Source of the DNA: UBA5109 sp038148755
GTDB lineage: Bacteria > Pseudomonadota > Gammaproteobacteria > Pseudomonadales > Pseudohongiellaceae
NCBI GenBank assembly: GCA_038148755.1
Contig: JAYQWA010000014.1
Span: 1 to 59,159, forward strand
Length of the DNA stretch: 59,159 nucleotides
Direction: 5' to 3'
Below are positions 1 to 8,434 of the stretch, in pieces; position 1 is the first letter of the stretch, and every line of letters begins with the position of its first letter. The position numbers and the translations under genes were made by a program. Below the pieces are notes generated by a model. That model had not been told where the DNA came from. It did no database searches and was given only the letters and a program-made list of their open reading frames with translations.

Positions 1-54
1 GAACCCGCATGATCAGCTTGGAAGGCTGGAGTTCTACCATTGAACTATACCCGC
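1..54 (-). tRNA. tRNA-Gly (TCC anticodon), partial at the window edge
   Basis: On the minus strand the sequence begins GCGGGTATAGTTCAATGG and runs through a normal D arm, an anticodon arm with loop CTTCCAAG (anticodon TCC) and into the T arm, where the window ends. The acceptor 3' strand and rest of the T arm lie outside. Its position after tRNA-Tyr on the same strand matches the tRNA-Tyr-Gly-Thr-tufB order of many gammaproteobacteria, so tRNA-Thr and tufB are expected next, off the left edge. Confidence 0.93.
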
Positions 55-217
55 ATGTAACCCGCTTCATCCCCGCGTCAAATCTGCGTCAGACTGTAAA
101 ATCCACCCGCAATCCAACTCCTGTCGTGCCTTATATAGGCTCGCATACAAAAAACAGAGGACCAGGAACTATTAACGTTTGCGTTATTATTTTCCTAGTC
201 CACTGTTTTCTGCTCTT

Positions 218-245
218 TAATCCCAAGGTTTAAAACCTTCGGGAC
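218..245 (-). other. Hairpin between tRNA-Tyr and tRNA-Gly
   Basis: An inverted repeat pairs TCCC+AAGGTTT with AAACCTT+GGGA, interrupted by one unpaired C. It lies in the spacer between the two tRNA genes and would be part of a joint transcript. A role in processing is only a guess; no T tract follows on the minus strand, so it does not look like a terminator. Confidence 0.35.
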
Positions 246-267
246 TACCAGAAACCCTCTATCTGAC

Positions 268-351
268 TGGTGGAGGGGGGTGGATTTGAACCACCGAAGC
301 TTACGCGTCAGATTTACAGTCTGATCCCTTTGACCACTCGGGAACCCCTCC
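268..351 (-). tRNA. tRNA-Tyr (GTA anticodon)
   Basis: A complete 84-nt tRNA on the minus strand, starting GGAGGGGTTCCCGAG and ending CCCCCTCCACCA, so the CCA end is encoded. The anticodon loop is CTGTAAAT (GTA). The long variable arm expected for bacterial tRNA-Tyr is present (GACGCGTAAGCTTC). The T arm is GGTGGTTCAAATCCACC. It follows the birA-coaX-SPOR operon on the same strand, as in Pseudomonas. Confidence 0.96.
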
Positions 352-403
352 AAAAAGAACATCAGACAAGCTTTTTTCTGGCTCTCTTTTACACAGAGGC
401 GGC

Positions 404-432
404 ATTCTATGGGAATTAGACTTCAGGTGCAA
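404..432 (-). promoter_or_regulatory. Candidate sigma-70 promoter of the tRNA operon
   Basis: On the minus strand TTGCAC (432-427) and TAGAAT (409-404) are 17 bases apart. The -10 is followed at once by GCCGCC, a G+C-rich discriminator typical of stringently controlled stable RNA promoters. The element overlaps the 3' end of the SPOR gene, as expected for a tRNA operon with its own promoter. The -35 is a poor match, so this rests mainly on the -10 and discriminator. Confidence 0.45.
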
Positions 433-1180
433 TGATTTGACAGAGATTTTCTGATTGTTTTAGGTCTGGCCAGGTATTCAGTAAAGTTTGCCACAAGGCC
501 TCTAATTCCGAGCTTGTCGCCGAATTAATTACAATCCAAAACTCGGTATTACTGCGCACTATTTCCTGAATATTGGTTGCATAGCCCTCTGATGCAAGCT
601 CTCCTTGTAAATTAAAGGCAGATCTTTGTTGTGAAAACACCCCCAATGAAATGCCTCGCGCCAGATCCCCGTCAGTAATAAGAAAGCTATCTATGCCGTT
701 TTCCAGCAGATTCGCCAATGTTTGCCTGGCGGCCGCATCGGAGCTGAATGGTGGCATATAAACCCGATATTCAGAATCTATCTGTTCTACCGTCTCAACT
801 CTGGCTTGCAAGCCTTGTTGTCTTATCTCGGCAAGCCGTGCATTACTGTCAGTAATATTTCCAAAATCACCCATCGCAAAACAGGCAGACTCTGAGACAG
901 CATCTCCAGATTCACTAGCTGCTGGTTGCGGGCTTACCCCACCGAGAATCGTATTCTCTAAAATTGCAGTTTCTGCATCAGATGATCCGCTAAAAGCCTC
1001 CTTGTTTTCTGTAATCTGCTCATCAGACAGCTCACTAAGTAAAACCAGGCGCTGCGGTGCCAGTTGTGCAGGTTCTCTGACAACAAGCTTATCTGAATTG
1101 CCTGACCCCGGTAAAAGTTCCAGATTCCAGGACAGGTAAAGCAGATTCAGAAGTACCAGGCAAATTGCAAAATTTCTCAT
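416..1180 (-). CDS. SPOR-domain protein (cell envelope / septal peptidoglycan binding)
   Basis: This 254-residue protein has an N-terminal membrane segment (about residues 5-18, AICLVLLNLLYLSW), a low-complexity Ser/Glu-rich linker and a C-terminal portion (about 95-190) with the SPOR pattern: the segment ending in CFAMGDF starts it, and VYMPPFSSDAAARQ matches the conserved Y-V/M-PP motif followed by an A-rich helix. SPOR domains bind denuded septal glycan strands. Its start codon overlaps the coaX stop by 4 bases, so translation is coupled. Proteins of this type sit after coaX in many pseudomonad-like genomes; the exact role is unknown. Confidence 0.8.
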   Translation of the reverse strand: MRNFAICLVLLNLLYLSWNLELLPGSGNSDKLVVREPAQLAPQRLVLLSELSDEQITENKEAFSGSSDAETAILENTILGGVSPQPAASESGDAVSESACFAMGDFGNITDSNARLAEIRQQGLQARVETVEQIDSEYRVYMPPFSSDAAARQTLANLLENGIDSFLITDGDLARGISLGVFSQQRSAFNLQGELASEGYATNIQEIVRSNTEFWIVINSATSSELEALWQTLLNTWPDLKQSENLCQIIAPEV

Positions 1181-1956
1181 TGCTCGTTATCGCCATTCTC
1201 TGAATAAGTACAGACTAAAGCCAGACCCTCCATGACCAGTTCAGGCCGGTGTTCATGCTGCCATGTAATAAAAGGAGATAAAAGTGCCGCATCTCCACCA
1301 CACAAATACCAGTGCTGGTCATGCCCCCACTGTCTGCGAACTTTCTCCATCATGCCCAATGCCATATTTAAAACACCATGATTTATGGCTTCGGTTGTTT
1401 TTTTTCCGGGTTCAAAGCTGGTATTCGGGTCAGGATGGTATGGTAAATTGGCTGTATGCTCACCCAGACTACGCTGCATCAATTGTATTCCAGGGACTAT
1501 AAAGCCACCCTCATGCTGCCCCTCAGCATTAACCAAATCTATTGTCATGGCGCTACCACAATCAACAATGCATACGGCTGATCGAGCCGCCCTATAAGCT
1601 GCCAGCATTGCCAGCCAGCGATCCACACCCAGCGCTGCAAAATCCTGATAGGCATTTTTTAAACCTGCAAATTCTGCCTGCACTGTTGCGTAATTAACTT
1701 TTAAGGCAAACTGCTCATTGCAAAAAAGGGAAAAAGAATTTTTGAAATTTTCTCCTCTTACATTTGATGCTCGTATTTCTTTTATTTCTGCTTGTTTCAG
1801 TTCTTTTAATTGCAGGCAAAAAGAATCAGGAAACACCTCGATAGACACTGGGGCAAAAACATGGTCAGAGCGAATTTTTTCATTTTGCTTTTCCTTGTAA
1901 TCTATCAGTCGCCATTTAATGCAAGTATTGCCTGCATCAACCTCAAGAATTCTCAT
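1177..1956 (-). CDS. coaX: Type III pantothenate kinase
   Basis: CoaX phosphorylates pantothenate with ATP, the first step of coenzyme A synthesis. The protein (259 residues) opens with the phosphate-binding motif LEVDAGNTCIKWR. It has the conserved central motif GVDRWLAMLAAYRAA (about residues 110-125), then IVDCGSAMTIDLV with the second phosphate-binding loop and GGFIVPGIQLM. This is the full family pattern of the ASKHA fold. The length is normal. It overlaps birA by 4 bases upstream and the SPOR gene by 4 bases downstream, forming one operon. Type III kinases are feedback-resistant and need a monovalent cation. Confidence 0.95.
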   Translation of the reverse strand: MRILEVDAGNTCIKWRLIDYKEKQNEKIRSDHVFAPVSIEVFPDSFCLQLKELKQAEIKEIRASNVRGENFKNSFSLFCNEQFALKVNYATVQAEFAGLKNAYQDFAALGVDRWLAMLAAYRAARSAVCIVDCGSAMTIDLVNAEGQHEGGFIVPGIQLMQRSLGEHTANLPYHPDPNTSFEPGKKTTEAINHGVLNMALGMMEKVRRQWGHDQHWYLCGGDAALLSPFITWQHEHRPELVMEGLALVCTYSENGDNEQ

Positions 1957-2960
1957 TGATTTCTTTCCTTCAACAACCTCGGCGACAGCTCTCCGCCATG
2001 AAAAGTTTCTACACCTTTCTCAGTCTGTAAAATGAGCGCCCCCTGATCATTAACACCCATTACTTTACCCATAATACCCGCAGGCTGATTACTGTGAGTC
2101 TTTAATTCCACCTCCTGATGACGCAAGGCATCAAAATTTTCCCACTCCGTTTTAAAAGCAGTGAAACCTTTACGTTCAAATTCATCAATTATAGTGGTAA
2201 TTTCAGTCAACAACTCAGCAGTCAATTCATTTCTATCCGGAGCACTGCCAGAAATAGTTTTTATATCCACCCAAGCCTGATCCACATCTGCCATTACTTT
2301 CAAATTTGCATCTACATTCAAGCCCAAACCAATCAGAACTTGCGCCAAACCAGTCGGGTCACCTGAAATTTCCAGCAATATTCCAGCCAGTTTTTTACCC
2401 TGCCATAGAACATCATTAGGCCATTTTATACCTAATTCCTGAACCTCATTACGTGTTAATACCCTGACAACAGCTAAAGCAACAACCAGACTCAACCCCT
2501 CCAGCTCACTGACTCCAGTATTGAATTCACGCGCAATAGTGAGATAAAGGTTGCAGCCGTATGGGCTGACCCAAGGTCTGCCTCTTCTGCCTTTCCCCGC
2601 CGATTGCTGTTCAGCCAAACACACAAACACTTTGTTTCCGGTTAATTTTAACTGGCTATTTTGTAAAAGACTCATCACATATGATGAAGTTGAATCAATG
2701 TTCTGAAAAATTTCGATATGTGAAAATTTATCTTGTGAACCTTCTGCAATATTTTTCCTGATACTTTCTTCATTTAGTAAATTCAGAGGCTCAACTAATT
2801 TATAGCCTTTACCTTTTATTGAATGCAATTCAAGACCCAATTCCTGAATTTTAGGAATCATTTTCCAAATGGCTGTTCGGCTTACCTTGAGTGTCGCCGC
2901 TAGTTTTTCACCAGAATGGAACTTGCCATCAGCAAGAAGTTTGAGTAATTCAAAATGCAT
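1953..2960 (-). CDS. birA: Bifunctional biotin-[acetyl-CoA-carboxylase] ligase / biotin operon repressor
   Basis: BirA makes biotinyl-AMP, biotinylates BCCP and represses biotin synthesis genes. The 335-residue protein has an N-terminal winged HTH (about 1-60; HSGEKLAATLKVSRTAIWK), the ligase core with the biotinyl-AMP loop GKGRRGRPWVSP (about 122-133), KWPNDVLW, and a C-terminal SH3-like domain. The HTH indicates the bifunctional type. The start fits the canonical N-terminus. A strong terminator-like hairpin ends only about 13 bases before this start, so the origin of its transcript is unclear. It overlaps coaX. Confidence 0.95.
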   Translation of the reverse strand: MHFELLKLLADGKFHSGEKLAATLKVSRTAIWKMIPKIQELGLELHSIKGKGYKLVEPLNLLNEESIRKNIAEGSQDKFSHIEIFQNIDSTSSYVMSLLQNSQLKLTGNKVFVCLAEQQSAGKGRRGRPWVSPYGCNLYLTIAREFNTGVSELEGLSLVVALAVVRVLTRNEVQELGIKWPNDVLWQGKKLAGILLEISGDPTGLAQVLIGLGLNVDANLKVMADVDQAWVDIKTISGSAPDRNELTAELLTEITTIIDEFERKGFTAFKTEWENFDALRHQEVELKTHSNQPAGIMGKVMGVNDQGALILQTEKGVETFHGGELSPRLLKERNQ

Positions 2961-2972
2961 ATTTACGTAGAT

Positions 2973-3004
2973 AAAAAATTGGGAAGCTGAAGCTTCCCAA
3001 TTTT
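2973..3004 (-). terminator. Rho-independent terminator after amt, abutting birA
   Basis: The stem TTGGGAAGCT / AGCTTCCCAA with a 2-base loop is perfect. On the minus strand it is followed by T6 and on the plus strand by T4, so it could act in both directions but is best placed for the leftward amt gene. It ends about 13 bases upstream of the birA start. Confidence 0.85.
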
Positions 3005-3068
3005 AAGATTGTGGCTCAGCTTAAAATTTAGTCTGAGCATGAAACAGTAAAAATAGTGCTAGCCAGAA

Positions 3069-4361
3069 TTAAAGATCATACCCTCTTTCATCATGCAGAA
3101 CGATATCCAGTCCTGAAGTTTCGTCTTCTTCACCAACCCGAAATCCAATAATGGCAGTAACAACTTTTACAATAATGTAGGTCAATACTGCCGTATAAAC
3201 CAGCGTGCTGACTATTCCAAGTAACTGCACACTAACCTGGGAGCCCATCGTCATCCCCTCGTTATAACCCTGCCCACTGAATGCACCCAGTCCTGCTGAA
3301 GCAAATATTCCTGCAAAAAAAGTTCCCAGAATTCCACCAACACCATGCACCGGAAAAACATCAAGTGAATCATCAATTTTAAGTACCTGTTTGATATATT
3401 GCGTCGCAAAGAAACAAACCACACCGGCACATAAACCTATAACAAGCGCACCACCCGGACCAACAAACCCGGATGCTGGCGTAATCGTACCCAGACCTGC
3501 CACCATTCCAGTGACAATACCCAGGACTGAAGGTTTACCAAATTTAATTTTTTCCATCATCATCCAGGCTATGGAGCCGGCTGCAGCAGATATATGGGTC
3601 ACCAACATAGCCATACCAGCATCGCCATTAGATGCCAGGGCGCTACCACCATTGAAACCAAACCAGCCCACCCAAAGCATACCTGCGCCTGTGACAGTCA
3701 TGGTCATGTTATGTGGTGGCATGGGTGTTTTACCAAAGCCACTTCTGCTACCTATAATTAAAGCACAGACCAGAGCAGCCACTCCAGCGGTGATATGTAC
3801 AACTGTACCCCCGGCAAAATCCAACAGCCCCATAGCACCAAGCCAACCGCCGCCCCACACCCAATGGGTGATTGGGACGTAGACCAACAGTAACCACAGA
3901 ATACTAAATAGCATCACTGAGCCGAACTTTACCCTTTCCGCAAAACCTCCAAAAATCAGCGCCGGCGTAATAATCGCAAAGGTCATCTGAAATAACGCAA
4001 ACACAGATTCAGGAATAGATCCCGAAACCGTCTCTTCCTGAATACCGGAAAATAGTAGATTACTGAAATCACCTATAAAGGCATTACCTTCACCAAAAGC
4101 CAAGCTGTATCCACATATCAGCCAGACAATTGACGCTACGCAGGTAATAGCAAAACACTGCATCAGTACGGAGAGAACATTTCTTACCCTGACAAGCCCG
4201 CCGTAAAAAAGCGATAAACCAGGAATCGTCATAAACAGAACCAAGGCTGTAGACGTCATAATCCAGGCGGTATCAGCTCCATCGATCTCCTGAGCAAAGC
4301 CAACAACTGGTAACAAGACAAGACCCAGCATCAAGCAAACCGACTTAAAGATATTTCTCAT
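3069..4361 (-). CDS. amtB: Ammonium transporter, AmtB type (first copy)
   Basis: A 430-residue Amt/MEP/Rh channel that conducts NH4+/NH3 through the inner membrane. An N-terminal signal peptide (residues 1-23, ending GFA) precedes eleven predicted membrane helices, as in E. coli AmtB. Visible family motifs are the pore histidines in GGTVVHITAG and VFPVHGVGGILG, and GWFGFNGGSALA. The C-terminal tail (RVGEEDETSGLDIVLHDERGY) carries the region that contacts PII proteins. It is transcribed away from glnK, so the two transcription units share a 425-base divergent region. It is distinct in sequence from the second Amt at 5169. Confidence 0.95.
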   Translation of the reverse strand: MRNIFKSVCLMLGLVLLPVVGFAQEIDGADTAWIMTSTALVLFMTIPGLSLFYGGLVRVRNVLSVLMQCFAITCVASIVWLICGYSLAFGEGNAFIGDFSNLLFSGIQEETVSGSIPESVFALFQMTFAIITPALIFGGFAERVKFGSVMLFSILWLLLVYVPITHWVWGGGWLGAMGLLDFAGGTVVHITAGVAALVCALIIGSRSGFGKTPMPPHNMTMTVTGAGMLWVGWFGFNGGSALASNGDAGMAMLVTHISAAAGSIAWMMMEKIKFGKPSVLGIVTGMVAGLGTITPASGFVGPGGALVIGLCAGVVCFFATQYIKQVLKIDDSLDVFPVHGVGGILGTFFAGIFASAGLGAFSGQGYNEGMTMGSQVSVQLLGIVSTLVYTAVLTYIIVKVVTAIIGFRVGEEDETSGLDIVLHDERGYDL

Positions 4362-4576
4362 TATTTTCCCCTTCAGATTTTTTTATTTTTTATTTGCTGA
4401 ATCAATAATTTAATAAATTAATCGCCCAGCTTTAAGCAAAATAAAGCATAAGTGAAAGCTGAATCTAAAAACAAGCGTTTTAGGTCTTTCATGCCCCAAA
4501 ATAAACCAGATCTCATGATTGTGCTGCCCCTAAACAGATCATTAAAAATTCTTTAAAGCGCATTATTTATAAAAAC

Positions 4577-4604
4577 GCACCAAATATGGGCATAACTATG
4601 CCAA
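4577..4604. promoter_or_regulatory. Candidate NtrC-type activator site / inverted repeats
   Basis: GCACCAAATATGGGC at 4577-4591 resembles the NtrC consensus GCACC-N5-GGTGC (left half exact, right half 3 of 5). It overlaps the perfect inverted repeat GGCATA-AC-TATGCC (4589-4602). It lies about 75-90 bases upstream of the sigma-54 promoter, a normal enhancer distance. The assignment to NtrC is inference. Confidence 0.45.
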
Positions 4605-4665
4605 GGTCTGGGGTTTTAAAGATTAATTATTTATATCTTATTGTTTTTATTGATTATTTCAATAT

Positions 4666-4681
4666 TGGCATAGTGATTGCT
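4666..4681 (+). promoter_or_regulatory. Sigma-54 promoter of glnK-amt
   Basis: TGGCATAGTGATTGCT matches the sigma-54 consensus TGGCAYR-N4-TTGCW at every defined position, with the -24 GG and -12 GC in correct spacing. It is about 105 bases upstream of glnK. Sigma-54 control of glnK-amtB through NtrC under nitrogen limitation is the established arrangement in proteobacteria. Confidence 0.9.
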
Positions 4682-4786
4682 ATTTCTCTTGTGCAGCTTC
4701 CAGGAGCTAATAATTAACACTTTGTTTCTCAGCAGCTCAACTAGTAAAAAAGAAAAAGCTGCTAAAACTAAATGTAGGAGAATCTA

Positions 4787-5125
4787 ATGAAAATGATTAA
4801 TGCGATTATCAAGCCATTCAAGCTTGATGACGTCAGGGAAGCACTATCAGAAATAGGAGTTCAAGGGATTACTGTCACGGAGGTGAAAGGCTTCGGTCGT
4901 CAAAAGGGACACACTGAGTTGTACCGAGGTGCTGAGTACGTTGTGGACTTTCTGCCTAAATTAAAAATTGAGGTAGCTGTCACCGATTCTGCTCTGGACC
5001 AAACCATTGAAACTATCACTAAAGCGGCCAATACCGGCAAAATTGGCGATGGCAAAATCTTTGTCTCTGATATTGCACAGGCCATCCGTATCCGAACCGG
5101 CGAGTCCGGCGACGAAGCTTTATAA
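4787..5125 (+). CDS. glnK: Nitrogen regulatory protein PII (GlnK)
   Basis: PII trimers sense 2-oxoglutarate and ATP/ADP and gate Amt channels. This 112-residue protein has the uridylylated tyrosine in the T loop (TELYRGAEYVVDFLPK, Tyr51) and the signatures FGRQKGHTELYRG and TGKIGDGKIFV. The length is exactly that of the family. It is preceded by an AGGAG ribosome site and followed after 43 bases by an amt gene, the classic glnK-amtB pair. The sigma-54 promoter upstream and the amt linkage favour GlnK over GlnB. Confidence 0.95.
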   Translation: MKMINAIIKPFKLDDVREALSEIGVQGITVTEVKGFGRQKGHTELYRGAEYVVDFLPKLKIEVAVTDSALDQTIETITKAANTGKIGDGKIFVSDIAQAIRIRTGESGDEAL

Positions 5126-5168
5126 GCATTTGAATTAACGTTATACCAAGCTTTTAGGAGGGCTTAGT

Positions 5169-6443
5169 ATGGAAAGCAACTTAAATTATATTTTTGAACT
5201 GCAGTACGCCATGGATACCTTTTATTTCCTGGTGACTGGAGCATTGGTTATGTGGATGGCCGCTGGCTTTGCAATGCTGGAAGCTGGTCTGGTTCGTTCT
5301 AAGAACACCACAGAGATTCTTGCTAAAAACGTATCACTGTTTGCAGTAGCTTGTACCATGTACATGATTTGCGGTTACGCCATTATGTATGACGGCGGTA
5401 TTTTTCTGAGCGGCATTACAACTGTTGCTGAGATGGATGACGCTGCTACTGCTGCAATATTAGCGGCTTCTGCTGAAGCGGGTTTTGCCGATATGGGCGA
5501 ATATTCAGGTGCTTCTGATTTCTTCTTCCAGGTTGTATTCGTTGCTACGGCTATGTCCATTGTATCGGGTGCAGTCGCAGAGCGCATGAAATTATGGGCC
5601 TTCCTTTTATTTGCCATCGTCATGACTGGCTTGATTTACCCAATGGAAGGTAGCTGGACCTGGGGCGGTGCTTCCGTTTTCGGCATGTTTGAATTGAACT
5701 ACAGTGACTATGCTGGTTCAGGTATCGTGCATTTGGCCGGTGCAGCTGCTGCACTTGCAGGCGTACTCTTACTGGGGCCTCGTAAAGGTAAATATGCAGC
5801 AGATGGTTCGGTGAGACCAATTCCCGGTGCCAATATGCCATTAGCTACTTTAGGTACCTTCATCCTGTGGATGGGCTGGTTCGGTTTCAATGGCGGTTCT
5901 ACTTTAAAACTGGGTGGTATCGGTGTTGCTAACGAAGTCGCGAACGTATTCCTGAATACTAACGCTGCTGCTGCCGGTGGATTAATCGGCGCACTGATTG
6001 TATCTCGCATTATCTTTGGCAAAGCTGACTTAACCATGATCTTGAATGGTGCATTAGCTGGATTGGTTGCTATTACAGCTGACCCTGCTTCTCCTGGCCC
6101 ATTAGCTTCCACTATCGTTGGCTTAATCGGCGGCATTATCGTGGTATTCAGTATCGTTACTTTCGATAAGCTGAAAATAGATGATCCTGTCGGTGCCTTA
6201 TCAGTACACGGTGTTGTTGGTATCTTCGGTGTCATGGTTGTTTGTGTCACAGGCGGCGCCAGCGTCAGTGGTCAAATCGTGGGGCTGCTCACTATCTTCA
6301 TCTGGGTATTTGTTACCAGCTTTATTGTCTGGTTCATACTCAAAATGGTCATGGGTATCCGTGTCAGTGAAGAAGAAGAGGAAGAAGGTGTTGACATTTC
6401 AGAGTGTGGTGTTGAAGCCTATCCTGAATTCGTTAACAACTAA
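5169..6443 (+). CDS. amt: Ammonium transporter (second copy, linked to glnK)
   Basis: A 424-residue ammonium channel without a cleavable signal, beginning with a short periplasmic segment (MESNLNYIFELQYAMDTFYF). It shows the family elements AGFAMLEAGLVRSKN, GSGIVHLAGAAAAL and ALSVHGVVGIFG (the two pore histidines) and WMGWFGFNGGS. An AGGAGG site precedes the start. It differs clearly from the amt at 3069: extra loop residues near positions 80-115 and a Glu-rich tail (SEEEEEEGVDISECGVEAY). Divergence this deep suggests a different Amt subgroup and not a recent duplication. It is probably co-regulated with glnK from the sigma-54 promoter. Confidence 0.94.
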   Translation: MESNLNYIFELQYAMDTFYFLVTGALVMWMAAGFAMLEAGLVRSKNTTEILAKNVSLFAVACTMYMICGYAIMYDGGIFLSGITTVAEMDDAATAAILAASAEAGFADMGEYSGASDFFFQVVFVATAMSIVSGAVAERMKLWAFLLFAIVMTGLIYPMEGSWTWGGASVFGMFELNYSDYAGSGIVHLAGAAAALAGVLLLGPRKGKYAADGSVRPIPGANMPLATLGTFILWMGWFGFNGGSTLKLGGIGVANEVANVFLNTNAAAAGGLIGALIVSRIIFGKADLTMILNGALAGLVAITADPASPGPLASTIVGLIGGIIVVFSIVTFDKLKIDDPVGALSVHGVVGIFGVMVVCVTGGASVSGQIVGLLTIFIWVFVTSFIVWFILKMVMGIRVSEEEEEEGVDISECGVEAYPEFVNN

Positions 6444-6470
6444 ACTTTTACTAGACCTAACTAGTACTCG

Positions 6471-6505
6471 AAAAAAAACGCCACTCTTTGAGTGGCGTTT
6501 TTTTT
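6471..6505. terminator. Bidirectional terminator between amt and gspD
   Basis: A stem CGCCACTC / GAGTGGCG with loop TTT lies between A8 and T8 tracts. It serves both converging units: amt from the left and the type II secretion operon from the right. Confidence 0.93.
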
Positions 6506-6524
6506 GCATAATAAAATCATTTTC

Positions 6525-8423
6525 TTACTGGTTTTCCGATTCTTCCGGCTGACGGATTTCTTCCAGGCTATTTGAGAATTGACTGGACTCTTCTTCACCA
6601 ATTTCCAGATCGCGACGTATTAAATACTCAAAACGGTTGGTAGATAAATCACTGGCACTTTGACTGTCACGAATAATAGTAGGCCGAATAAACACCATCA
6701 ATACACCCTGATCATCACCATTATTGGTAGAACGAAATAATGGCCCTAACAGTGGCATGCTGCCAAGGATGGGGACTCTGGTTTCAGTATCGTCATACTG
6801 ATCATCCATTAAGCCGCCCAAGACCAGAAACTCTCCATCTTCAACCAGAACATTGGTCGTAATTTCACGCTCGGCAGTAACGACATCGGCAGTACCCAGC
6901 TGTGCAGGCGTAGCCAGCAGACTGGATGATTTTTGTTGTATGGTAAGACGCACCAGACTACCCTCACTCACCTGCGGCGTGACGGTTAATTCAATACCGA
7001 CAGTTTCACGATCAATCGTCTGGAAAGGATTGCTGGCATTGTTGTTGGAAGAAGTAAAACTGCCCGTAATGAAAGGGACTTCAGTACCGACAGCGATATA
7101 ACCTTCTTCATTGTCTAATGTCACAATTGAAGGTTGAGACAAAACACGGGTGCTGGCATCTGACTCCAGAGCCTGAATCAACAAACCAAAGCCACGTCCT
7201 TCCGCAGCATCAAAATCACCACCCCCTATAACGGCACCCTGCACACTGCTGATCGCATTTGTCGCCGCATCAGATGTGAATTCAACTTCACCACTACCAA
7301 CCCCGATGATCGTCGCAAGCAGATTATCAAACTGCGTTAAATAACCGCCGGCTTGTTGATCAACATAAACTAACTGAGCACTGAGCCGTCGTGCCTGATC
7401 TTCAGAAACTTCTGCAATCACGGCTTCAATCAACACCTGCGGCTTTCTAATATCCAACTGGGCAATAACTGCGCGTATTTCCCGCAACACACTGGGTGAT
7501 GCTGCAATGACAAGTGCATTATTGGAGTCATCGACTTCGACACGATAACTTCCCTGGCCAGAACCCTCTCCATTATTGTCACCTTCTCCAGCAGACATAA
7601 GAAATGTTTCTGACTGCATCATACTGTCCAGAATCGGCTTCAAATTAGATGCCTTGGCGTAATTCAGATTGATGACAGCAACACCAGACTCACGCTGATT
7701 AGGCACATCCAAAGTTCTCAGCATATTCCTGAAAGTGGTACGCAAGGTTGCCGGGCCGGAAATGATGACCCGGTTATTTAGTGTATCTTCAACAATCGAC
7801 AGACCCTGTTCCTGTATTTGTTGCAGTTCTTCAACAATATAAACAGCCTCTCCCGCCGAAATATTTTCAAGGTTAATCACTTCAATTTCTGCTTCAGAGG
7901 GTTGATCCATTTGCTCAATCATGCGGACAACTTCTTCAACATTTGAACGAATATCCGAAACCACCAGATAGTTGCTTTCTGCAAAGGCCTGAATTCTGGC
8001 ATTGGTGCTGATTACTTGTCTGATAACAGGCGCAAGTCCCTGTGCATCAACATAATCAACTTTAATCAACCTTGTTTCAATCTCATTATCACCACCGCCC
8101 AACACACCGAAAGCCTGATTGAAAGGGACAATGCGCACAACAGCACCGTCATCAACCGCCTGGAAACCCTGTACCTGCAGGGCTGACAGAAATGCCTGAT
8201 ACAGCATGTCAGCATCTATCGTATTGGGCGCAATGATAGTCACATTGCCCCTTACCCGGGGGTCAACCACAAAAGACCGGCCGGTAATTTCTGCAACACT
8301 TTCAATCAGGGTATTAATATCCGCATCGCGGAAATTGATGCTGGCCTGTTCCTGTGCCATTGATAAGGCTGAGCATGACATTGCCAAACTCAGGGCCGCT
8401 ACTTTAAAAAATTTTCGTTTCAT
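6525..8423 (-). CDS. gspD: Type II secretion outer-membrane secretin GspD
   Basis: GspD forms the multimeric outer-membrane gate of the type II secretion system. The 632-residue protein has a signal peptide (to about residue 23, SMAQ), N0 domain (NFRDADINTLIESVAEITG), three N domains, and the C-terminal secretin core with VPILGSMPLLGPLFRS near the end, the hallmark of the family. An acidic tail (EIGEEESSQFS...) may be the S domain or pilotin-binding region; no pilotin gene is nearby. It is the last gene of the operon, 11 bases after gspC. GspD and GspC normally lead the operon, so their position here is unusual. Confidence 0.96.
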   Translation of the reverse strand: MKRKFFKVAALSLAMSCSALSMAQEQASINFRDADINTLIESVAEITGRSFVVDPRVRGNVTIIAPNTIDADMLYQAFLSALQVQGFQAVDDGAVVRIVPFNQAFGVLGGGDNEIETRLIKVDYVDAQGLAPVIRQVISTNARIQAFAESNYLVVSDIRSNVEEVVRMIEQMDQPSEAEIEVINLENISAGEAVYIVEELQQIQEQGLSIVEDTLNNRVIISGPATLRTTFRNMLRTLDVPNQRESGVAVINLNYAKASNLKPILDSMMQSETFLMSAGEGDNNGEGSGQGSYRVEVDDSNNALVIAASPSVLREIRAVIAQLDIRKPQVLIEAVIAEVSEDQARRLSAQLVYVDQQAGGYLTQFDNLLATIIGVGSGEVEFTSDAATNAISSVQGAVIGGGDFDAAEGRGFGLLIQALESDASTRVLSQPSIVTLDNEEGYIAVGTEVPFITGSFTSSNNNASNPFQTIDRETVGIELTVTPQVSEGSLVRLTIQQKSSSLLATPAQLGTADVVTAEREITTNVLVEDGEFLVLGGLMDDQYDDTETRVPILGSMPLLGPLFRSTNNGDDQGVLMVFIRPTIIRDSQSASDLSTNRFEYLIRRDLEIGEEESSQFSNSLEEIRQPEESENQ

Positions 8424-8434
8424 TATTACACCGA

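Noticed and set aside
9..233. Open frame of 74 codons overlapping tRNA-Gly
   Set aside because: It runs through the tRNA antisense and has no homology or ribosome site.
3391..3882. Long open frame opposite amt (163 codons), and a similar one at 5708-6250
   Set aside because: Pro/Ala-rich antisense readings of the membrane proteins; a codon-bias effect.
4590..4603. Minus-strand sigma-54 promoter for the left amt
   Set aside because: The -24 to -12 spacing is one base short, which normally abolishes activity. Kept only as a comment in the findings.
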